Shown here: positions 1 to 14,757 of the stretch, piece after piece
Layout: every line of letters starts with the position of its first letter
Position numbering within the stretch: the first letter of the stretch is position 1
Source of the DNA: Steroidobacteraceae bacterium
GTDB lineage: Bacteria; Pseudomonadota; Gammaproteobacteria; Steroidobacterales; Steroidobacteraceae
DNA: 64,000 bases
Direction: 5' to 3'
Assembly: GCA_025451275.1 (NCBI GenBank)
Contig: JANWKR010000023.1
Coordinates: 1-64,000 of the forward strand
Notes under the pieces: generated by a model
Told to the model about the DNA's origin: nothing
The model's input: the letters and a program-made list of their open reading frames with translations, nothing else
The model's database searches: none
Program-made: the position numbers and the translations under genes

Positions 1-2
1 GC

Positions 3-824
3 GCGAAGCCGGCAGCGCAGGCGGCGGTGCGCGCCCACCCGCTCGACCTCACCGCCATCGTCAATGCACACCTCGCGGGGGTGGCGCCCCAGGCCACGCC
101 CGACGGCCAGGACGTGCGCCCCTCGAACATCCCGCTGGTGCTGACCGGAACCATTGCCGGTAATGATCCTCAAAATGGCCTGGCGATCCTCGGACAGACT
201 CCACAGACCGCCAAGGTGTATGCGGTCGGAGACAACGTGCCGGGTGGGGCCAAGCTGCATTCGGTGTACAGCGACCGGGTGGTGATCGACCGCAACGGGC
301 AGCTCGAATCGGTCGCCCTGCCCCGCCAGATCAATGCCGGTAACGCGCCGCCGCCGTCGGCTGCGGTGCTGCAGGGCGACAATCCGCAGATCGAGCGGAT
401 GCGGCGCATGATCACCGAGCAGCCGGGCCTGCTGGCCGACGTCATGCGTCCCCAGCCGGTCATGGACCATGGCCGGATGAACGGCTTTCGCGTCTATCCG
501 GGCCGCAACCGCATGGCCTTCATGCGTCTCGGACTGCGTCCCGGGGACCAGGTGACGGCCATCAACGGCACGCCGCTCGATGATCGCGACCGCGGTGAGC
601 AGATTCTGCGCACCCTGGGTTCCTCCAGTGAGGCGCGCGTCACGGTCATTCGCAACGGACAGCAGCAGGATCTCACATTGAACATAGCCCAGGTCGAGCA
701 GGAAGCGGACAGCCTGGCCAATCAGGCGGCGCAGTCCGGGGCCGCGGCACCGAGCATTCCGGCCGAGCCGGCTCCGGCGCCCCCGCCCCCTGAGCCGCCA
801 GACGGCAATCCCGGCGGCCAGTAG
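3..824 (+). CDS. gspC: Type II secretion protein GspC, 5' end missing
   Basis: Inner-membrane/periplasmic clamp of the type II secretion system that links the cytoplasmic platform to the secretin. The frame is open to the left edge, so the N-terminal membrane segment is outside the window. The visible part has the homology-region domain (LTGTIAGNDPQNGLAIL, near nt 150-185) that contacts the N0 domain of GspD. It is followed by a PDZ domain (GFRVYPGRNRMAFMRLGLRPGD, here split, nt about 484-545; then AINGTPLDD). The C-terminal tail is Ala/Pro-rich and probably disordered. Only 7 nt separate it from gspD. The family call is firm; the true start cannot be seen. Confidence 0.93.
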   Translation, partial: AKPAAQAAVRAHPLDLTAIVNAHLAGVAPQATPDGQDVRPSNIPLVLTGTIAGNDPQNGLAILGQTPQTAKVYAVGDNVPGGAKLHSVYSDRVVIDRNGQLESVALPRQINAGNAPPPSAAVLQGDNPQIERMRRMITEQPGLLADVMRPQPVMDHGRMNGFRVYPGRNRMAFMRLGLRPGDQVTAINGTPLDDRDRGEQILRTLGSSSEARVTVIRNGQQQDLTLNIAQVEQEADSLANQAAQSGAAAPSIPAEPAPAPPPPEPPDGNPGGQ

Positions 825-831
825 GCCGCGG

Positions 832-3051
832 GTGTTTTTTTCGGGGGGTCGATTGCTTAAGACAGGCTTACGTTCCCTTGCAGTCTGCGCGCTCGCGGTG
901 CTTCTGGCCTCGCTCGCCTCGGCGCAGCAGGCGCAGCGCATCACGCCGAACTTCAAGGACGCGGACATCACCCAGATCGCGGAAGCGGTGAGCGCCGCCA
1001 CCGGCAAGAACTTCATCATCGATCCGCGCGTGCGTGCCCAGGTGACGATGCTGTCCTCGACGCCGATGTCGCCCGCGGCGTTCTACGAGGCGTTCCTGTC
1101 GATCCTGCAGGTGTACGGCTTCATCGCCGTCCCCTCGGGAAACAACGTCGTCAAGATCCTGCCCGACGCCAATGCGCGCCAGATCCCCTCGGTCGACCTG
1201 CCCGACCACGTCAGCTCCACCTCGGACGAGATCGTCACGCAGGTGCTTGACGTCAAGAACATCAGCGCGCCACAGCTGGTGCCGATCCTGCGGCCGATGA
1301 TCCCGCAGTACGGCCACCTGGTGGCCTACCCCGCTTCCAACATCCTCATCATCACCGACCGCGCCAGCAACGTGCACCGCATGATGCGCATCATCCAGCG
1401 CATCGACCAGGTCGGGAACCAGGACGTCGAGATCGTGCCGCTGCAGAACGCCGGCGCGGCCGAGGTGGTGCGCGTGGTGAACTCCCTGTACCAGGGGGCC
1501 GCGGCGGCCGAGGGCGCGGCGGTGAAGGTGGTGGCGGATGAGCGCTCCAACAGCGTGCTGATCGGCGGCGAGCAGTCGCAGCGCCTGCGGCTGCGGGCCC
1601 TGATCGCCCACCTCGACACCCCGCTCGAGGCCGGCGGCGACACGCGCGTGCGCTACCTGCACTACGCCGACGCCGAGAAGCTGGCGCCGAAGCTCAAGGA
1701 GCAGATCACCGGCATCGCACAGACCACCGGTGGCGGCGGCGCCGCGGGTGCCGGCGGCGCGCAGGGCGGCTCGCCCATCACGCAGGCCGAGAAGAACGCC
1801 ATGGTGTGGGCCGACCCGACCAACAATGCACTGGTGATCACCGCGCCGCCGAAGATCATGCGCGCGGTGATGGACATCATCGACAAGCTCGACATCCGCC
1901 GCCCGCAGGTGCTGGTCGAGGCGATCATCGCCGAAGTAGACGAGGACAAGGACGCCGAGCTCGGCATCAACTGGGCCGCCTTCTCCAACGGCACCAATAT
2001 CCCGGCCGGCTCCTTCGTCAGCCCGATCGGCGGCACCAGCATCGTCGACCTCGCCGGCGCCATCCAGAACCCGGCCAATGCCACGACCACCCTCCTGCAG
2101 GGCACCACGCTCGGCATCGGGCGCATCGCCGGCACGGGCGTCAATTTCGCCGCCATGCTCCGCGCCATCCGCGGCGACACCGACACCAACGTCATCGCCA
2201 CGCCTTCGGCGGTGACCATGGACAACCAGGAGGCCGAGCTCAAGGTGGCGCAGGAGGTGCCGTTCGTCACCGGCCAGTTCACCAATACCACGGCGGTCAC
2301 GGGCGGCACGGTCAACCCGTTCCAGACCATCCAGCGCGAGGAGGTCGGCACCATTCTCAAGGTGACGCCGACCATCTCTCCGGAAGGCTCCGCCGTCATG
2401 CTCAAGATCTCGATCGAGAGCTCGAGTATCGGCCAGAAGCCGGCCGGCGCCGTCGACCTGGTCACGAACAAGCGCACCATCACCACCACGGTGCTGATCG
2501 AGGATGGCGGCGTAGTCGTGCTCGGCGGCCTGATCGAGGACAACAGCGTCAAGGGCGAGAACCGCGTGCCCTACCTCGGCAACATCCCGATCATCGGGCT
2601 GCTGTTCAAGACCCGCAACGCGACCTCGACCAAGAACAACCTGATCATGTTCATCCGGCCGAAGATCCTGCGCGACCAGGCGCAGGCCGCCTACGAGACG
2701 GATCTCAAGTACAACTACATGATCGATCAGCAGAAGAAGCTGAACACGCGCGAGGCGCTGCCGCTGCTGCCGGGCGTGTCGCGCGGCAAGATGCCGCCGG
2801 CGCCGCCGCAGCCGCCGCCGGGCACCAACCCCGCGCCCAAGGGCTCGGACGCGCCGGGCAACTCCGGCAGCGCCGCGCCCGCGAGCGCGGTGGCCGCCCC
2901 GCCGCCGGCCCCGGAGCCGGCGCCGGCTGCCCCGGCGCAACCGGGCGTCCCGGCGCCCGACAGCACCGCCTCCCCGGCCAACACGCCCAGCCCGCAGCCT
3001 GGCGCACCGCCGACTTCGCAGGGCACCCAGTCACCGCAGGGCCAGCGATGA
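832..3051 (+). CDS. gspD: Type II secretion outer-membrane secretin GspD
   Basis: Forms the multimeric outer-membrane channel through which folded exoproteins leave the cell. The 739-residue product starts with an SPase I-type signal peptide ending near SLASAQQ, with no lipobox. N0 (about 35-105), N1-N3 and the secretin core (about 365-620) follow. A glycine-rich loop ([14 protein letters not shown], about residue 300) interrupts N3, as in many GspD proteins. The C-terminal 90 residues are Pro/Ala-rich and replace a normal pilotin-binding S-domain. The GTG at 832 is given as start. An in-frame TTG at 853, preceded by a GGGGGG run at good spacing, is an equally plausible start and still leaves a signal peptide. 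The stop overlaps gspE by 4 nt (ATGA). Confidence 0.95.
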   Translation: MFFSGGRLLKTGLRSLAVCALAVLLASLASAQQAQRITPNFKDADITQIAEAVSAATGKNFIIDPRVRAQVTMLSSTPMSPAAFYEAFLSILQVYGFIAVPSGNNVVKILPDANARQIPSVDLPDHVSSTSDEIVTQVLDVKNISAPQLVPILRPMIPQYGHLVAYPASNILIITDRASNVHRMMRIIQRIDQVGNQDVEIVPLQNAGAAEVVRVVNSLYQGAAAAEGAAVKVVADERSNSVLIGGEQSQRLRLRALIAHLDTPLEAGGDTRVRYLHYADAEKLAPKLKEQITGIAQTTGGGGAAGAGGAQGGSPITQAEKNAMVWADPTNNALVITAPPKIMRAVMDIIDKLDIRRPQVLVEAIIAEVDEDKDAELGINWAAFSNGTNIPAGSFVSPIGGTSIVDLAGAIQNPANATTTLLQGTTLGIGRIAGTGVNFAAMLRAIRGDTDTNVIATPSAVTMDNQEAELKVAQEVPFVTGQFTNTTAVTGGTVNPFQTIQREEVGTILKVTPTISPEGSAVMLKISIESSSIGQKPAGAVDLVTNKRTITTTVLIEDGGVVVLGGLIEDNSVKGENRVPYLGNIPIIGLLFKTRNATSTKNNLIMFIRPKILRDQAQAAYETDLKYNYMIDQQKKLNTREALPLLPGVSRGKMPPAPPQPPPGTNPAPKGSDAPGNSGSAAPASAVAAPPPAPEPAPAAPAQPGVPAPDSTASPANTPSPQPGAPPTSQGTQSPQGQR

Positions 3052-4553
3052 GCGATCCCATGCCCGTGGCTCCCGCCAGCGGCAACGGCGCTGCCGAACG
3101 ACGCCTGTCGTTCGCCTTCGCCAAACGCCACGGAGTGCTGGTGAACCGCGTCGTGGATGGGATCGCCGAGTGTACCTACCGCGATACGGCGACGCCGCAG
3201 GCGCTCGCCGAGGTACGCCGCTACCTGCGCCGCTCGCTCAAGCTCGAACGCGTGCCGGAGGGCCGGTTCGAGGAGCTGCTGCGCCAGGCCTATGAGGCGG
3301 GCTCGGACGCCATGGAGGCGATGGGCGGACTCGATGACACCACCGATCTGGCACACCTGGCTCAGGATCTGCCCGAGCAGGCGGACCTCCTCGACAGCGA
3401 GGACGACGCGCCGATCATCCGCCTGATCAACGCGGTGCTGACCCAAGCGGTGAAGGAAAACGCCTCCGACATCCACATCGAGCCGTTCGAGAACCGCCTG
3501 GTCATCCGCTTTCGCGTCGACGGGGTACTGCGCGAGGTGCTGCAGTCGAAGCGCGCGGTGGCCCCGCTGGTGGTGTCGCGCGTCAAGGTGATGTCGCGCC
3601 TGGACATCGCCGAGAAGCGCCTGCCGCAGGACGGGCGAATCAGCCTGAGGATCGCCGGCCGCGCGGTCGACGTGCGCGTCTCCACCATCCCCTCCGGCCA
3701 CGGCGAGCGCGTGGTGCTGCGTATCCTCGACAAGCAGGCCGGCAAGCTGGACCTGAACTCGCTCGGCATGGACGCGCGCACCCAGGGTGCCATGGACGAG
3801 CTGATCCACAAGCCGCACGGCATCCTGCTGGTCACCGGGCCCACCGGCTCGGGCAAGACGACGACCCTGTACGCGGCGCTCGAGCGGCTGAACGACAACA
3901 CCCAGAACATCATGACGGTCGAGGACCCGATCGAGTACTACATCGACGGCATCGGCCAGACCCAGGTCAATACCAAGGTCGAGATGACCTTTGCCCGCGG
4001 CCTGCGCGCCATCCTGCGCCAGGACCCGGACGTGGTGCTGATCGGCGAGATCCGCGACCTCGAGACGGCCCAGATCGCCGTGCAGGCGAGCCTCACCGGC
4101 CACCTGGTGCTGTCGACGCTGCACACCAACACCGCCGCCGGTGCCATCACCCGCCTGCGCGACATGGGCATCGAGCCGTTCCTGCTGTCCTCGAGCCTGA
4201 TCGGCGTGCTGGCGCAGCGCCTGGTGCGCGTGCTGTCCCCGGACAGCAAGCAGCCCTTCACCGCCGGTGAGTATGAGCGGCGCCTCCTCAACCTCGGGCC
4301 CAACGATCCCTCGCCGACCCTGTACCGCCCCGGCCGCGACGCCAGCGGCGGTTACCGCGGCCGCTCCGGCATCTACGAGCTCATCATCGTGGACGACACC
4401 ATGCGCACCATGATCCATGACGGCGTCTCCGAGCAGGAAGTCGAGCGCCACGCGCGTCTCAGCACCCCTTCCATCCGCGACGACGGCCGCGCCCGGGTGC
4501 TGCGCGGCGAGACCACCATCGAGGAAGTGCTGCGCGTCACCCGCGAGGACTGA
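3048..4553 (+). CDS. gspE: Type II secretion ATPase GspE (lacks zinc cysteines)
   Basis: Cytoplasmic hexameric ATPase that powers the pseudopilus. The 501-residue product has the N1E/N2E region, then the RecA-like core with Walker [10 protein letters not shown] (about residue 264), Asp box and Walker [10 protein letters not shown] (about 329), and the His box [10 protein letters not shown]. In most GspE/PilB proteins a CxxC...CxxC zinc module follows. Here the same places read LSPDSKQPF (about 396) and [14 protein letters not shown] (about 426), so all four cysteines are gone although flanking motifs are intact. ATG at 3048 overlaps the gspD stop, and gspF follows after 3 nt, so C-D-E-F are one operon. 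Confidence 0.96.
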   Translation: MSDPMPVAPASGNGAAERRLSFAFAKRHGVLVNRVVDGIAECTYRDTATPQALAEVRRYLRRSLKLERVPEGRFEELLRQAYEAGSDAMEAMGGLDDTTDLAHLAQDLPEQADLLDSEDDAPIIRLINAVLTQAVKENASDIHIEPFENRLVIRFRVDGVLREVLQSKRAVAPLVVSRVKVMSRLDIAEKRLPQDGRISLRIAGRAVDVRVSTIPSGHGERVVLRILDKQAGKLDLNSLGMDARTQGAMDELIHKPHGILLVTGPTGSGKTTTLYAALERLNDNTQNIMTVEDPIEYYIDGIGQTQVNTKVEMTFARGLRAILRQDPDVVLIGEIRDLETAQIAVQASLTGHLVLSTLHTNTAAGAITRLRDMGIEPFLLSSSLIGVLAQRLVRVLSPDSKQPFTAGEYERRLLNLGPNDPSPTLYRPGRDASGGYRGRSGIYELIIVDDTMRTMIHDGVSEQEVERHARLSTPSIRDDGRARVLRGETTIEEVLRVTRED

Positions 4554-4556
4554 TCC

Positions 4557-5771
4557 GTGGGTGCCTTCGAATACACCGCCCTTGACGCGGCCGGCAAGGA
4601 GCGCAAGGGCATCCTCGAGGGCGATACCCCGCGTCAGATCCGCCAACAGCTGCGCGAGCAGCAGCTGCTGCCGGTGGTGGTGGCGGAAGTGGCGCAGAAA
4701 GAGGCCCGGCGCCAGCGCTCCTTCAGCCTGCTGCGGCGGGTCTCGCCGTCCGACCTCGCGCTGTTCACCCGCCAGCTGGCGACCCTGGTGCGCGCGGGAC
4801 TCCCCCTCGAGGAGTCCCTGCTCGCCGTCTCGCAGCAGACCGAGAAGCAGCGCGTGCAGTCGATCGTGCTCGGGGTGCGCGCGCGGGTCATGGAGGGCCA
4901 CACCCTCGCGGCTGGTTTTGCCGAATTTCCGCGGGTGTTCCCCGAGATCTACCGCGCCACGGTGGCCGCCGGCGAGCAGGCCGGCCACCTGGACAACGTG
5001 CTGGAGCGGCTCGCCGACTACACCGAGAGCCGCGAGCAGATCCGCCAGAAGGTGCTGGCAGCCATGCTCTATCCGATCGTGCTCACGGTCATGTGCTTCG
5101 CGATCGTCTCGGGGCTGCTGGTGTTCGTGGTGCCGAAGGTCGTGGCCGTCTTCGAGACCAGCAAGGCCAAGCTGCCGCTGATCACCCGCGTGCTGATCGC
5201 TACCAGCGACTTCCTGCGCGCCTACGGCATCTACCTGCTGATTGCCGGGATCCTGGTGTGGATCCTGGTGGGGCGCTGGCTGCGCGACCCCGCAGCGCGG
5301 CGCCGCTTCCACCGGCTGCAGCTGCATATGCCGATGCTCGGCAAGCTGTCGCGCGGCTTCAACACGGCGCGCTTCACCCGCACCTTCAGCATCCTCAGCG
5401 CGAGCTCGGTGCCGGTGCTGGAGGCGATGCGCATCGCCGGCGAGGTGGTCACCAACCTGCCCATGCGGGATGCGGTGACGGATGCCGCGGCGCGCGTGCG
5501 CGAGGGCGCCCCCATCGGCCGCTCCCTGGCCGCGAGCCGCATGTTTCCGCCGATGACCATCCACCTGATCTCGAGCGGCGAATCGAGCGGCGAGCTCGAG
5601 AGCATGCTGGAACGCGCCGCCATCAGTCAGGAACGCGAGCTCGACGGCCTGATGGCTGCCATGGTGGGCCTGCTGGGACCCCTGCTGATCATCCTCATGG
5701 GGGCATTCGTCATGGGCATCGTGTTCGCCATGCTGCTGCCCATCTTCGAGATGAACCAGCTGATCCATTAG
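4557..5771 (+). CDS. gspF: Type II secretion inner-membrane platform protein GspF
   Basis: Polytopic inner-membrane protein that couples GspE to pseudopilus assembly. The 404 residues contain two T2SSF domains (about 70-195 and 270-395). Membrane segments are near 170-195 (VLTVMCFAIVSGLLVFVVP), 220-240 and the C-terminus (LLGPLLIILMGAFVMG). The N-terminal MGAFEYTALDAAGKERKG is typical of GspF and supports the GTG start at 4557. It is the last gene of the visible T2SS operon. Pseudopilin genes gspG-K do not follow and would have to lie to the left of the window or elsewhere. Confidence 0.96.
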   Translation: MGAFEYTALDAAGKERKGILEGDTPRQIRQQLREQQLLPVVVAEVAQKEARRQRSFSLLRRVSPSDLALFTRQLATLVRAGLPLEESLLAVSQQTEKQRVQSIVLGVRARVMEGHTLAAGFAEFPRVFPEIYRATVAAGEQAGHLDNVLERLADYTESREQIRQKVLAAMLYPIVLTVMCFAIVSGLLVFVVPKVVAVFETSKAKLPLITRVLIATSDFLRAYGIYLLIAGILVWILVGRWLRDPAARRRFHRLQLHMPMLGKLSRGFNTARFTRTFSILSASSVPVLEAMRIAGEVVTNLPMRDAVTDAAARVREGAPIGRSLAASRMFPPMTIHLISSGESSGELESMLERAAISQERELDGLMAAMVGLLGPLLIILMGAFVMGIVFAMLLPIFEMNQLIH

Positions 5772-5818
5772 CCTGAGGACCCCAAACCGGCACCGCTTCA
5801 CAAAGCGCGCCGCCCACG

Positions 5819-5846
5819 TTGCAGTCGTCACGCAATCTGTTCTAAG
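5819..5846 (+). promoter_or_regulatory. Candidate promoter for small acidic protein gene
   Basis: TTGCAG (5819-5824) and TCTAAG (5841-5846) are separated by 16 nt. They lie in the 113-nt gap after gspF, ending about 39 nt before the next ATG. This is a moderate sigma-70 match found by eye. Confidence 0.35.
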
Positions 5847-5884
5847 TTCGCGCCGTCAAACTCCCGCAGGACCGCCGTCTGCGT

Positions 5885-6157
5885 ATGAGCGAGAAGCCGG
5901 AATCAGACGAATTCGAGGACGAGGAGCCCGAGGAGCCCGTCGTCGGGGACGGCGACGTCGACCTCGATCAGGTCATCAAGGACCTGGACCTCGCCAAACG
6001 ACGCGGCCAGAAGGCCGGTGACCCGGCCTGGCGCCGCCTCGAGCGCCTGCTCGAGGACAAGCACACCGCGGAGCTGACCAGCGATTTCGAGGACTACGAG
6101 ATCGGCCTGGACGGGGACAGCCCGCGCAAGCCGCGCCGCAAGCCACACGGCGGCTGA
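5885..6157 (+). CDS. Small acidic conserved hypothetical protein
   Basis: The product is 90 residues. It has an extremely acidic N-terminus (about 25 of the first 45 residues Asp/Glu-rich), a helical middle (LDLAKRRGQKAGDPAWRRLERLLEDK) that here spans residues about 36-61, a second acidic stretch (SDFEDYEIGLD) and a basic tail (RKPRRKPHGG). It has no signal peptide or membrane segment. The charge pattern resembles small gammaproteobacterial proteins of unknown function. No enzyme motif is visible. It sits between the T2SS operon and the convergent GGDEF-EAL gene, 12 nt away, and probably has its own promoter. Function is unknown. Confidence 0.75.
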   Translation: MSEKPESDEFEDEEPEEPVVGDGDVDLDQVIKDLDLAKRRGQKAGDPAWRRLERLLEDKHTAELTSDFEDYEIGLDGDSPRKPRRKPHGG

Positions 6158-6169
6158 GTCCCCAGCCCG

Positions 6170-8271
6170 CTAGCCGTGGGCGCCGGCATTGCGCAGCGCA
6201 CCAATGTCACCGACCGCCGCCGGCTGCGCCGCGCGCACCAGCTCCATGAAGCTGGCGGCCGGCAACGCGCGGCTCATCAGGAACCCCTGCACCAGGTCGC
6301 AGCGCTCGCCGCGCAGGAACTGCAGCTGCTCGAGGCTCTCCACGCCCTCGGCCACGATCTTCAGGTCGAGGTTGTGGCCGAGGCCGATGATGGCGCGCAC
6401 GATGGCGGCATCCTCGGCGTCCACCGTGAGGTCGTTGATGAAGGCGCGGTCGACCTTGAGCGTGTCGAGCGGGAAGCGCTTGAGGTAGTTGAGCGAGCAG
6501 TAGCCGGTGCCGAAGTCATCGACGGCCAGGGCGAAGCCGAATTCCTTGAGGGCCTGCAGCGATCGCTGCCCGCTCTCCACGTCCTGCATCAGCACCCCTT
6601 CGGTGAGCTCGAGCTCGAACAGCGAGGGCGGCAGGTGTGACTCCTCGACGACCTGTGACAGGCGCAGCAGCACGCCCTGGCGCATGAAATCGCGCCCCGA
6701 GACATTCACGGCGATCTGCGGCACCGCCACGCCCGCGGCGCGCCACTGCCGCAGGTGCGCGCACACCTGCGTCAGGGTCCAGCGGCCGATATCGCCAATG
6801 AGACCGGTCTCCTCCGCCACCGCCACGAAGTCGCCGGTCGGGATCTGGCCGCGCTGTGGGTGGAACCAGCGCAGCAGGGCTTCAGCGCCCGCCACCTGCA
6901 GGCTGTGCGCGTCGTACTTGGGCTGGTAGTGCACCTCGAGCAGCTGGTTCTCGAACGCTCGCCGCAGCTCCATCTCGAGCGACAGTCGCTTGACCGCGCG
7001 CGCGTTCACGGCGCTGGTGTAGAGACGGAACTGGTTGCGGCCGGCGGCCTTGGCCTCGTACATGGCGAGGTCGGCGTTCTTCATCAGTGCCTGAGCGTCG
7101 GCGCCGTGCTCGGGAAACAGCGCGATGCCGATGCTCGGCGTGACCACAAACTCATACCCGCCCTGGATGAACGGTGCGGCGAGGGAGTTCTGGATGCGCT
7201 GCGCCGCCTGCTCGGCGTCGCCGGCGGTCGGCTGGCCGGTGAGCACCACGATGAACTCATCGCCGCCGACCCGCGCCAGCTGGCCGCCGGCGCCGGTGTA
7301 GGCGAGCGCGCCGCTGAGTCGCTCGGCCACCTGGCTGAGGAGCGCATCGCCGGTCTCGTGGCCCAGGGTATCGTTGATGCGCTTGAACTGGTCTAGGTCG
7401 ACGAACAGCAGCGCCACCGGACGCTGGCGCTCGAGCGCCTCGCGCAGCGAGGCGGACAGGTACTCGCCGATCCACTCGCGGTTGGGCAGCCCGGTGAGGG
7501 CGTCGAAGTACGCCAGGCGGTGGATGTGCGCCTCGGTGTGCTTGCGCTGCGAGATGTCGCGCACGATGGCGAGCACCTGGCCGCCGGCATTGGGCAGGTA
7601 ACGGCACTCGAAGTGGCGCTGCGCCTCGCCCGCGCCGTGCGCGAACTCGAAGGCGGCCGGCGTACCGCGCAGCGTGGCATCGAGGCACTGCATGGCGCGC
7701 GCCAGCGTGCCCGGGGGCAGCAGCTGATTGAGGTGCGGGGCGCCGGCCGGCGCGGCCAGGGCCGGCAGCCCCGCCAGTGGCGAGAACCAGTGGCTGATGC
7801 AGCCCGCGGCGTCGACCAGGAACAGGCCGTCCGGGATGGCGCGCAGCAGCGCCGAGTTCTTCTGCTCCGACAGGCGCAGCGCCTCGATGGTGCGGGCGCC
7901 GCGCAGCACGTAGCGGATGCGGTGCACCAGCAGCGGCCAGTTGATGGGCTTGACCACGAAGTCAGTCGCGCCCGCGTCGTAGGCGAGGTTGATCGACATC
8001 GGGTCATCGAGACCGGTCACCATGACGATCGGCACGTCGAACCCGCCGGGCAGCGCACGGATGTTGGTGCAGGCCTGGTAGCCGTCGCCGTCCGGCATCT
8101 CGACGTCGAGCAGCACCAGATCCGGGCGCTGCCGCACGTAGGCGGCCACCGCGGCATCCCCGCTCGCCACGGCCTCGACCGCAAAGCCCGCCGCCTCGAG
8201 CGTGGCGCAGGCGATGTCGCGCAGCAGCCGGTCGTCGTCGGCCACCAGCACCCGCACCGCGGTGGCGCCGC

Positions 8272-8275
<4 letters not shown>
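6170..8275 (-). CDS. Response regulator with PAS-like, GGDEF and EAL domains
   Basis: Probable bifunctional c-di-GMP enzyme controlled by phosphorelay. The 701-residue product has a receiver domain ([10 protein letters not shown]; phospho-Asp in [12 protein letters not shown]; Lys in VVKPINWP), a short coiled linker, a PAS-like domain (about 145-260), a GGDEF domain with intact RVGGDEF (about 345) and an EAL domain. The EAL domain has AEALLRW, NVSGRDF, ELTEGVL and DDFGTGY, so both catalytic halves look intact. No RxxD inhibitory site precedes GGDEF. The ATG at 8275 overlaps the stop of the upstream hybrid kinase by 4 nt (ATGA), which makes that kinase the obvious partner. Net cyclase versus phosphodiesterase output cannot be told from sequence. 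Confidence 0.93.
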
Positions 8276-12741
<4,466 letters not shown>

Positions 12742-12771
12742 CGCGCTGCCTGGAGGTGCGGTGCCATGAGG

Positions 12772-14646
12772 TTACTGCTGAGCGGGCACGTTGCCGACTC
12801 CGGTGTAGCCGGCGCTCGTCGAGCTGCCGCTGCTCCACGTATAGCCGCTGCTCCAGGTGTAGCCGCTGCTCCAGGTGTAGCCGCTGCTCCAGGTGTAACC
12901 ACTGCTCCAGGTGTAGCCGCTGCTCCACGTGGCGACATTGCCCGGGTTGTAGCTGCCATTCCACAGCAGTCCGTCGCCCAGCTGGATTACACCCCACAGC
13001 AGATGCCCAAGGAGCGACACGACGTTGCCCACCAGGCTGCCGAGCGTGCCGAGAAGGCCTCCGCCACCGCTCGAGCCGCTGCTCGTGGCCATGATGTAGT
13101 AGTTTCCGGTGGAGGGATCCTGGTTGGCGCGCCCGCCGTAGTGCTGAAAGCCTGCGAGGTCCAGCGCCACGTTCAGTCCCTGGTTGGCGCAGCCGCTCGC
13201 GGTGCTGTAGGTCGCGTCGTGCGCGTTGACGAGCCCCGCGCCCTGCTGGAACACCGAGTAGGCGAGCGTGCCGTTGGAGTTCACTGCCGGATGCGCGCCG
13301 GACATCAGCCGGCACTTCACGTCATTTGGACTGAGCCGCGGGCTCACCTGCAGCATCAGAGCCGCGACCCCGCTCACCACCGCGGTGGCCTGCGACGTGC
13401 CCGACATGGTGAAGTCGTTGGCACCGGGCAGGACCCACTGCGGAAACTCCTGAGCCAGCGTGCCGTCGTCGGGCGCGTAGGCGAGCATGTGCCCGCCCAT
13501 CGACACCACTTCCGGCTTCACGAACCCCTCGTAGGTCGGGCCCACCGAGGAGAACGAGGCGAGCGTGTACTTGCCCGGCTGCATCGGGTAGTAGTTGTCG
13601 GTGACCGCACCGACCGTAATCACGTACGGCACGTTACCGGGCACGCCAATGCTCATCGGCTGCGGACCGCGGTTGCCGGCCGCCACGACCACGACGATGC
13701 CGGAGCCCCACGCCGCCATCACCGCCTGGTTGAGCGGGTCCTGCCAGTACGGCGAGTTGGGGGGCGCGCTCAGCGACAAGTTCATGACGCGGATGTTGTA
13801 ACGCGCCTTCTGCAGGAGCACCCACTGGATGCCCCGGATCACGTTCGAGTAGCTGCCCTGTCCAGTGCTGTCCAGCACACGCACCGCGACCAGGTTCACC
13901 CCCGGCGCCACGCCCTGGAAGTTGCCCGTTGTAGCGACGCCGCTACTGGCAATGATCGATGTGACGTGGGTGCCGTGGCCGAACGGATCGTCGATGTTGG
14001 TGGCCGCGGACGTGACCCCGGAGACAAGTTGATTCGTCGCCGGCTGCTGGCTCGCCGCAATCACGTCGTACTGCGCCAGCACGCGGCTGCTGGTCTGGCC
14101 GGGCGCACTCTGGTCCGGCCCGCGCTGGTTCCACAGCCCCGAATCCACGACCGCCACGGTCACACCGGCGCCGGTCACGCCGCCGACCTGCAGATCCTTG
14201 GCCGCGACCTCGCTCGGGTAGTAGGTCTCGGGCAGGGTGCCCTGCACCGAGGTCGCGCCCACTGGCGCGTCCGCGTACACCTGCAGGCCCGGCAGGCTGC
14301 GCAGCGCTCCGACCTCAGCATCGCTCAGCGAGGCGCTCACCGCGTGAATGATCGACAGGTCGCCGGTGACGTTGCCGCCGACACGCACCACGGCGCTGCC
14401 CGCCGCGCCGGCGCTCATGGCCTGCACGATGTAGCTCTGCCGCTGCGGCGGTGCGAGCGGCCGCGCCGGGGCCGGGGCCGTCGCGCTGCGCACGGCGCTG
14501 AACGGCGCCGCCGGGAGCGGCGGCGCGGACGCGCTGGCGTGCGGTTCGGGCGGCACGCCGCCGCGCAGCAAAAACAACACTGCCAGCAGTGCGCCGAGCA
14601 CACCCGCCGCCAGCATCCAACGATTCGTCTGGTCCTTCATCGACAT
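12772..14646 (-). CDS. S8 subtilisin-like protease with WSSGY-repeat tail
   Basis: Secreted or membrane-anchored serine protease of 624 residues. It has an N-terminal hydrophobic helix (about 10-28), an Ala/Pro-rich linker, an I9-like propeptide region (about 70-140) and a peptidase S8 domain. Catalytic residues are Asp168 (VAVVDSGLW), His227 (GHGTHVTS) and Ser418 (SGTSQATA), with Asn325 of the oxyanion hole (AAGN). After the catalytic domain there is a Gly/Leu-rich hydrophobic stretch and six TWSSGY units at the extreme C-terminus. ATG at 14646 is chosen because a GGA lies 8 nt upstream and it directly precedes MKDQTNRW. A longer frame starts at 14703. It lies 30 nt before the hybrid kinase gene in the same direction, so co-transcription is likely. 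Type II secretion is a plausible export route (inference). Confidence 0.92.
   Translation of the reverse strand: MSMKDQTNRWMLAAGVLGALLAVLFLLRGGVPPEPHASASAPPLPAAPFSAVRSATAPAPARPLAPPQRQSYIVQAMSAGAAGSAVVRVGGNVTGDLSIIHAVSASLSDAEVGALRSLPGLQVYADAPVGATSVQGTLPETYYPSEVAAKDLQVGGVTGAGVTVAVVDSGLWNQRGPDQSAPGQTSSRVLAQYDVIAASQQPATNQLVSGVTSAATNIDDPFGHGTHVTSIIASSGVATTGNFQGVAPGVNLVAVRVLDSTGQGSYSNVIRGIQWVLLQKARYNIRVMNLSLSAPPNSPYWQDPLNQAVMAAWGSGIVVVVAAGNRGPQPMSIGVPGNVPYVITVGAVTDNYYPMQPGKYTLASFSSVGPTYEGFVKPEVVSMGGHMLAYAPDDGTLAQEFPQWVLPGANDFTMSGTSQATAVVSGVAALMLQVSPRLSPNDVKCRLMSGAHPAVNSNGTLAYSVFQQGAGLVNAHDATYSTASGCANQGLNVALDLAGFQHYGGRANQDPSTGNYYIMATSSGSSGGGGLLGTLGSLVGNVVSLLGHLLWGVIQLGDGLLWNGSYNPGNVATWSSGYTWSSGYTWSSGYTWSSGYTWSSGYTWSSGSSTSAGYTGVGNVPAQQ
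12823..12930 (-). repeat. Six tandem 18-bp repeats encoding the (TWSSGY) tail
   Basis: Six head-to-tail 18-bp units fill 12823-12930 exactly (plus-strand consensus GTAGCCGCTGCTCCAGGT). Each encodes TWSSGY on the minus strand, the first-translated unit following Ala and the last ending in SGS. Units 2-4 are nearly identical at DNA level, which points to recent slippage or unequal exchange. The array stays in frame. Confidence 0.95.
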
Positions 14647-14757
14647 AGTGGCATCCAGTGTTGTTGTTGGTGCCTGGCGACATTGTCCCGGCAGGCGCGC
14701 CACGGATATGCGATCTGCGTCGCAACATTCGGCGGCCCGGTGCTTATGTCATCGTCA

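Noticed and set aside
868-2940. 690-residue open frame antisense to gspD
   Set aside because: It mirrors the third-position GC pattern of gspD, has Arg/Gly/Asp/His-biased low-complexity composition and no family marks; gspD is certain.
1806-3047. Upstream extension of the gspE frame
   Set aside because: It runs inside gspD out of frame; the ATGA junction at 3048 gives the canonical start.
2727-5831. 1034-residue open frame antisense to gspD-E-F
   Set aside because: It spans three proven genes on the other strand, with His/Gln/Asp-biased composition typical of antisense shadows in GC-rich DNA.
12823-12930. Possible CRISPR array
   Set aside because: The repeats are 18 bp with no spacers and encode TWSSGY in the frame of the protease.
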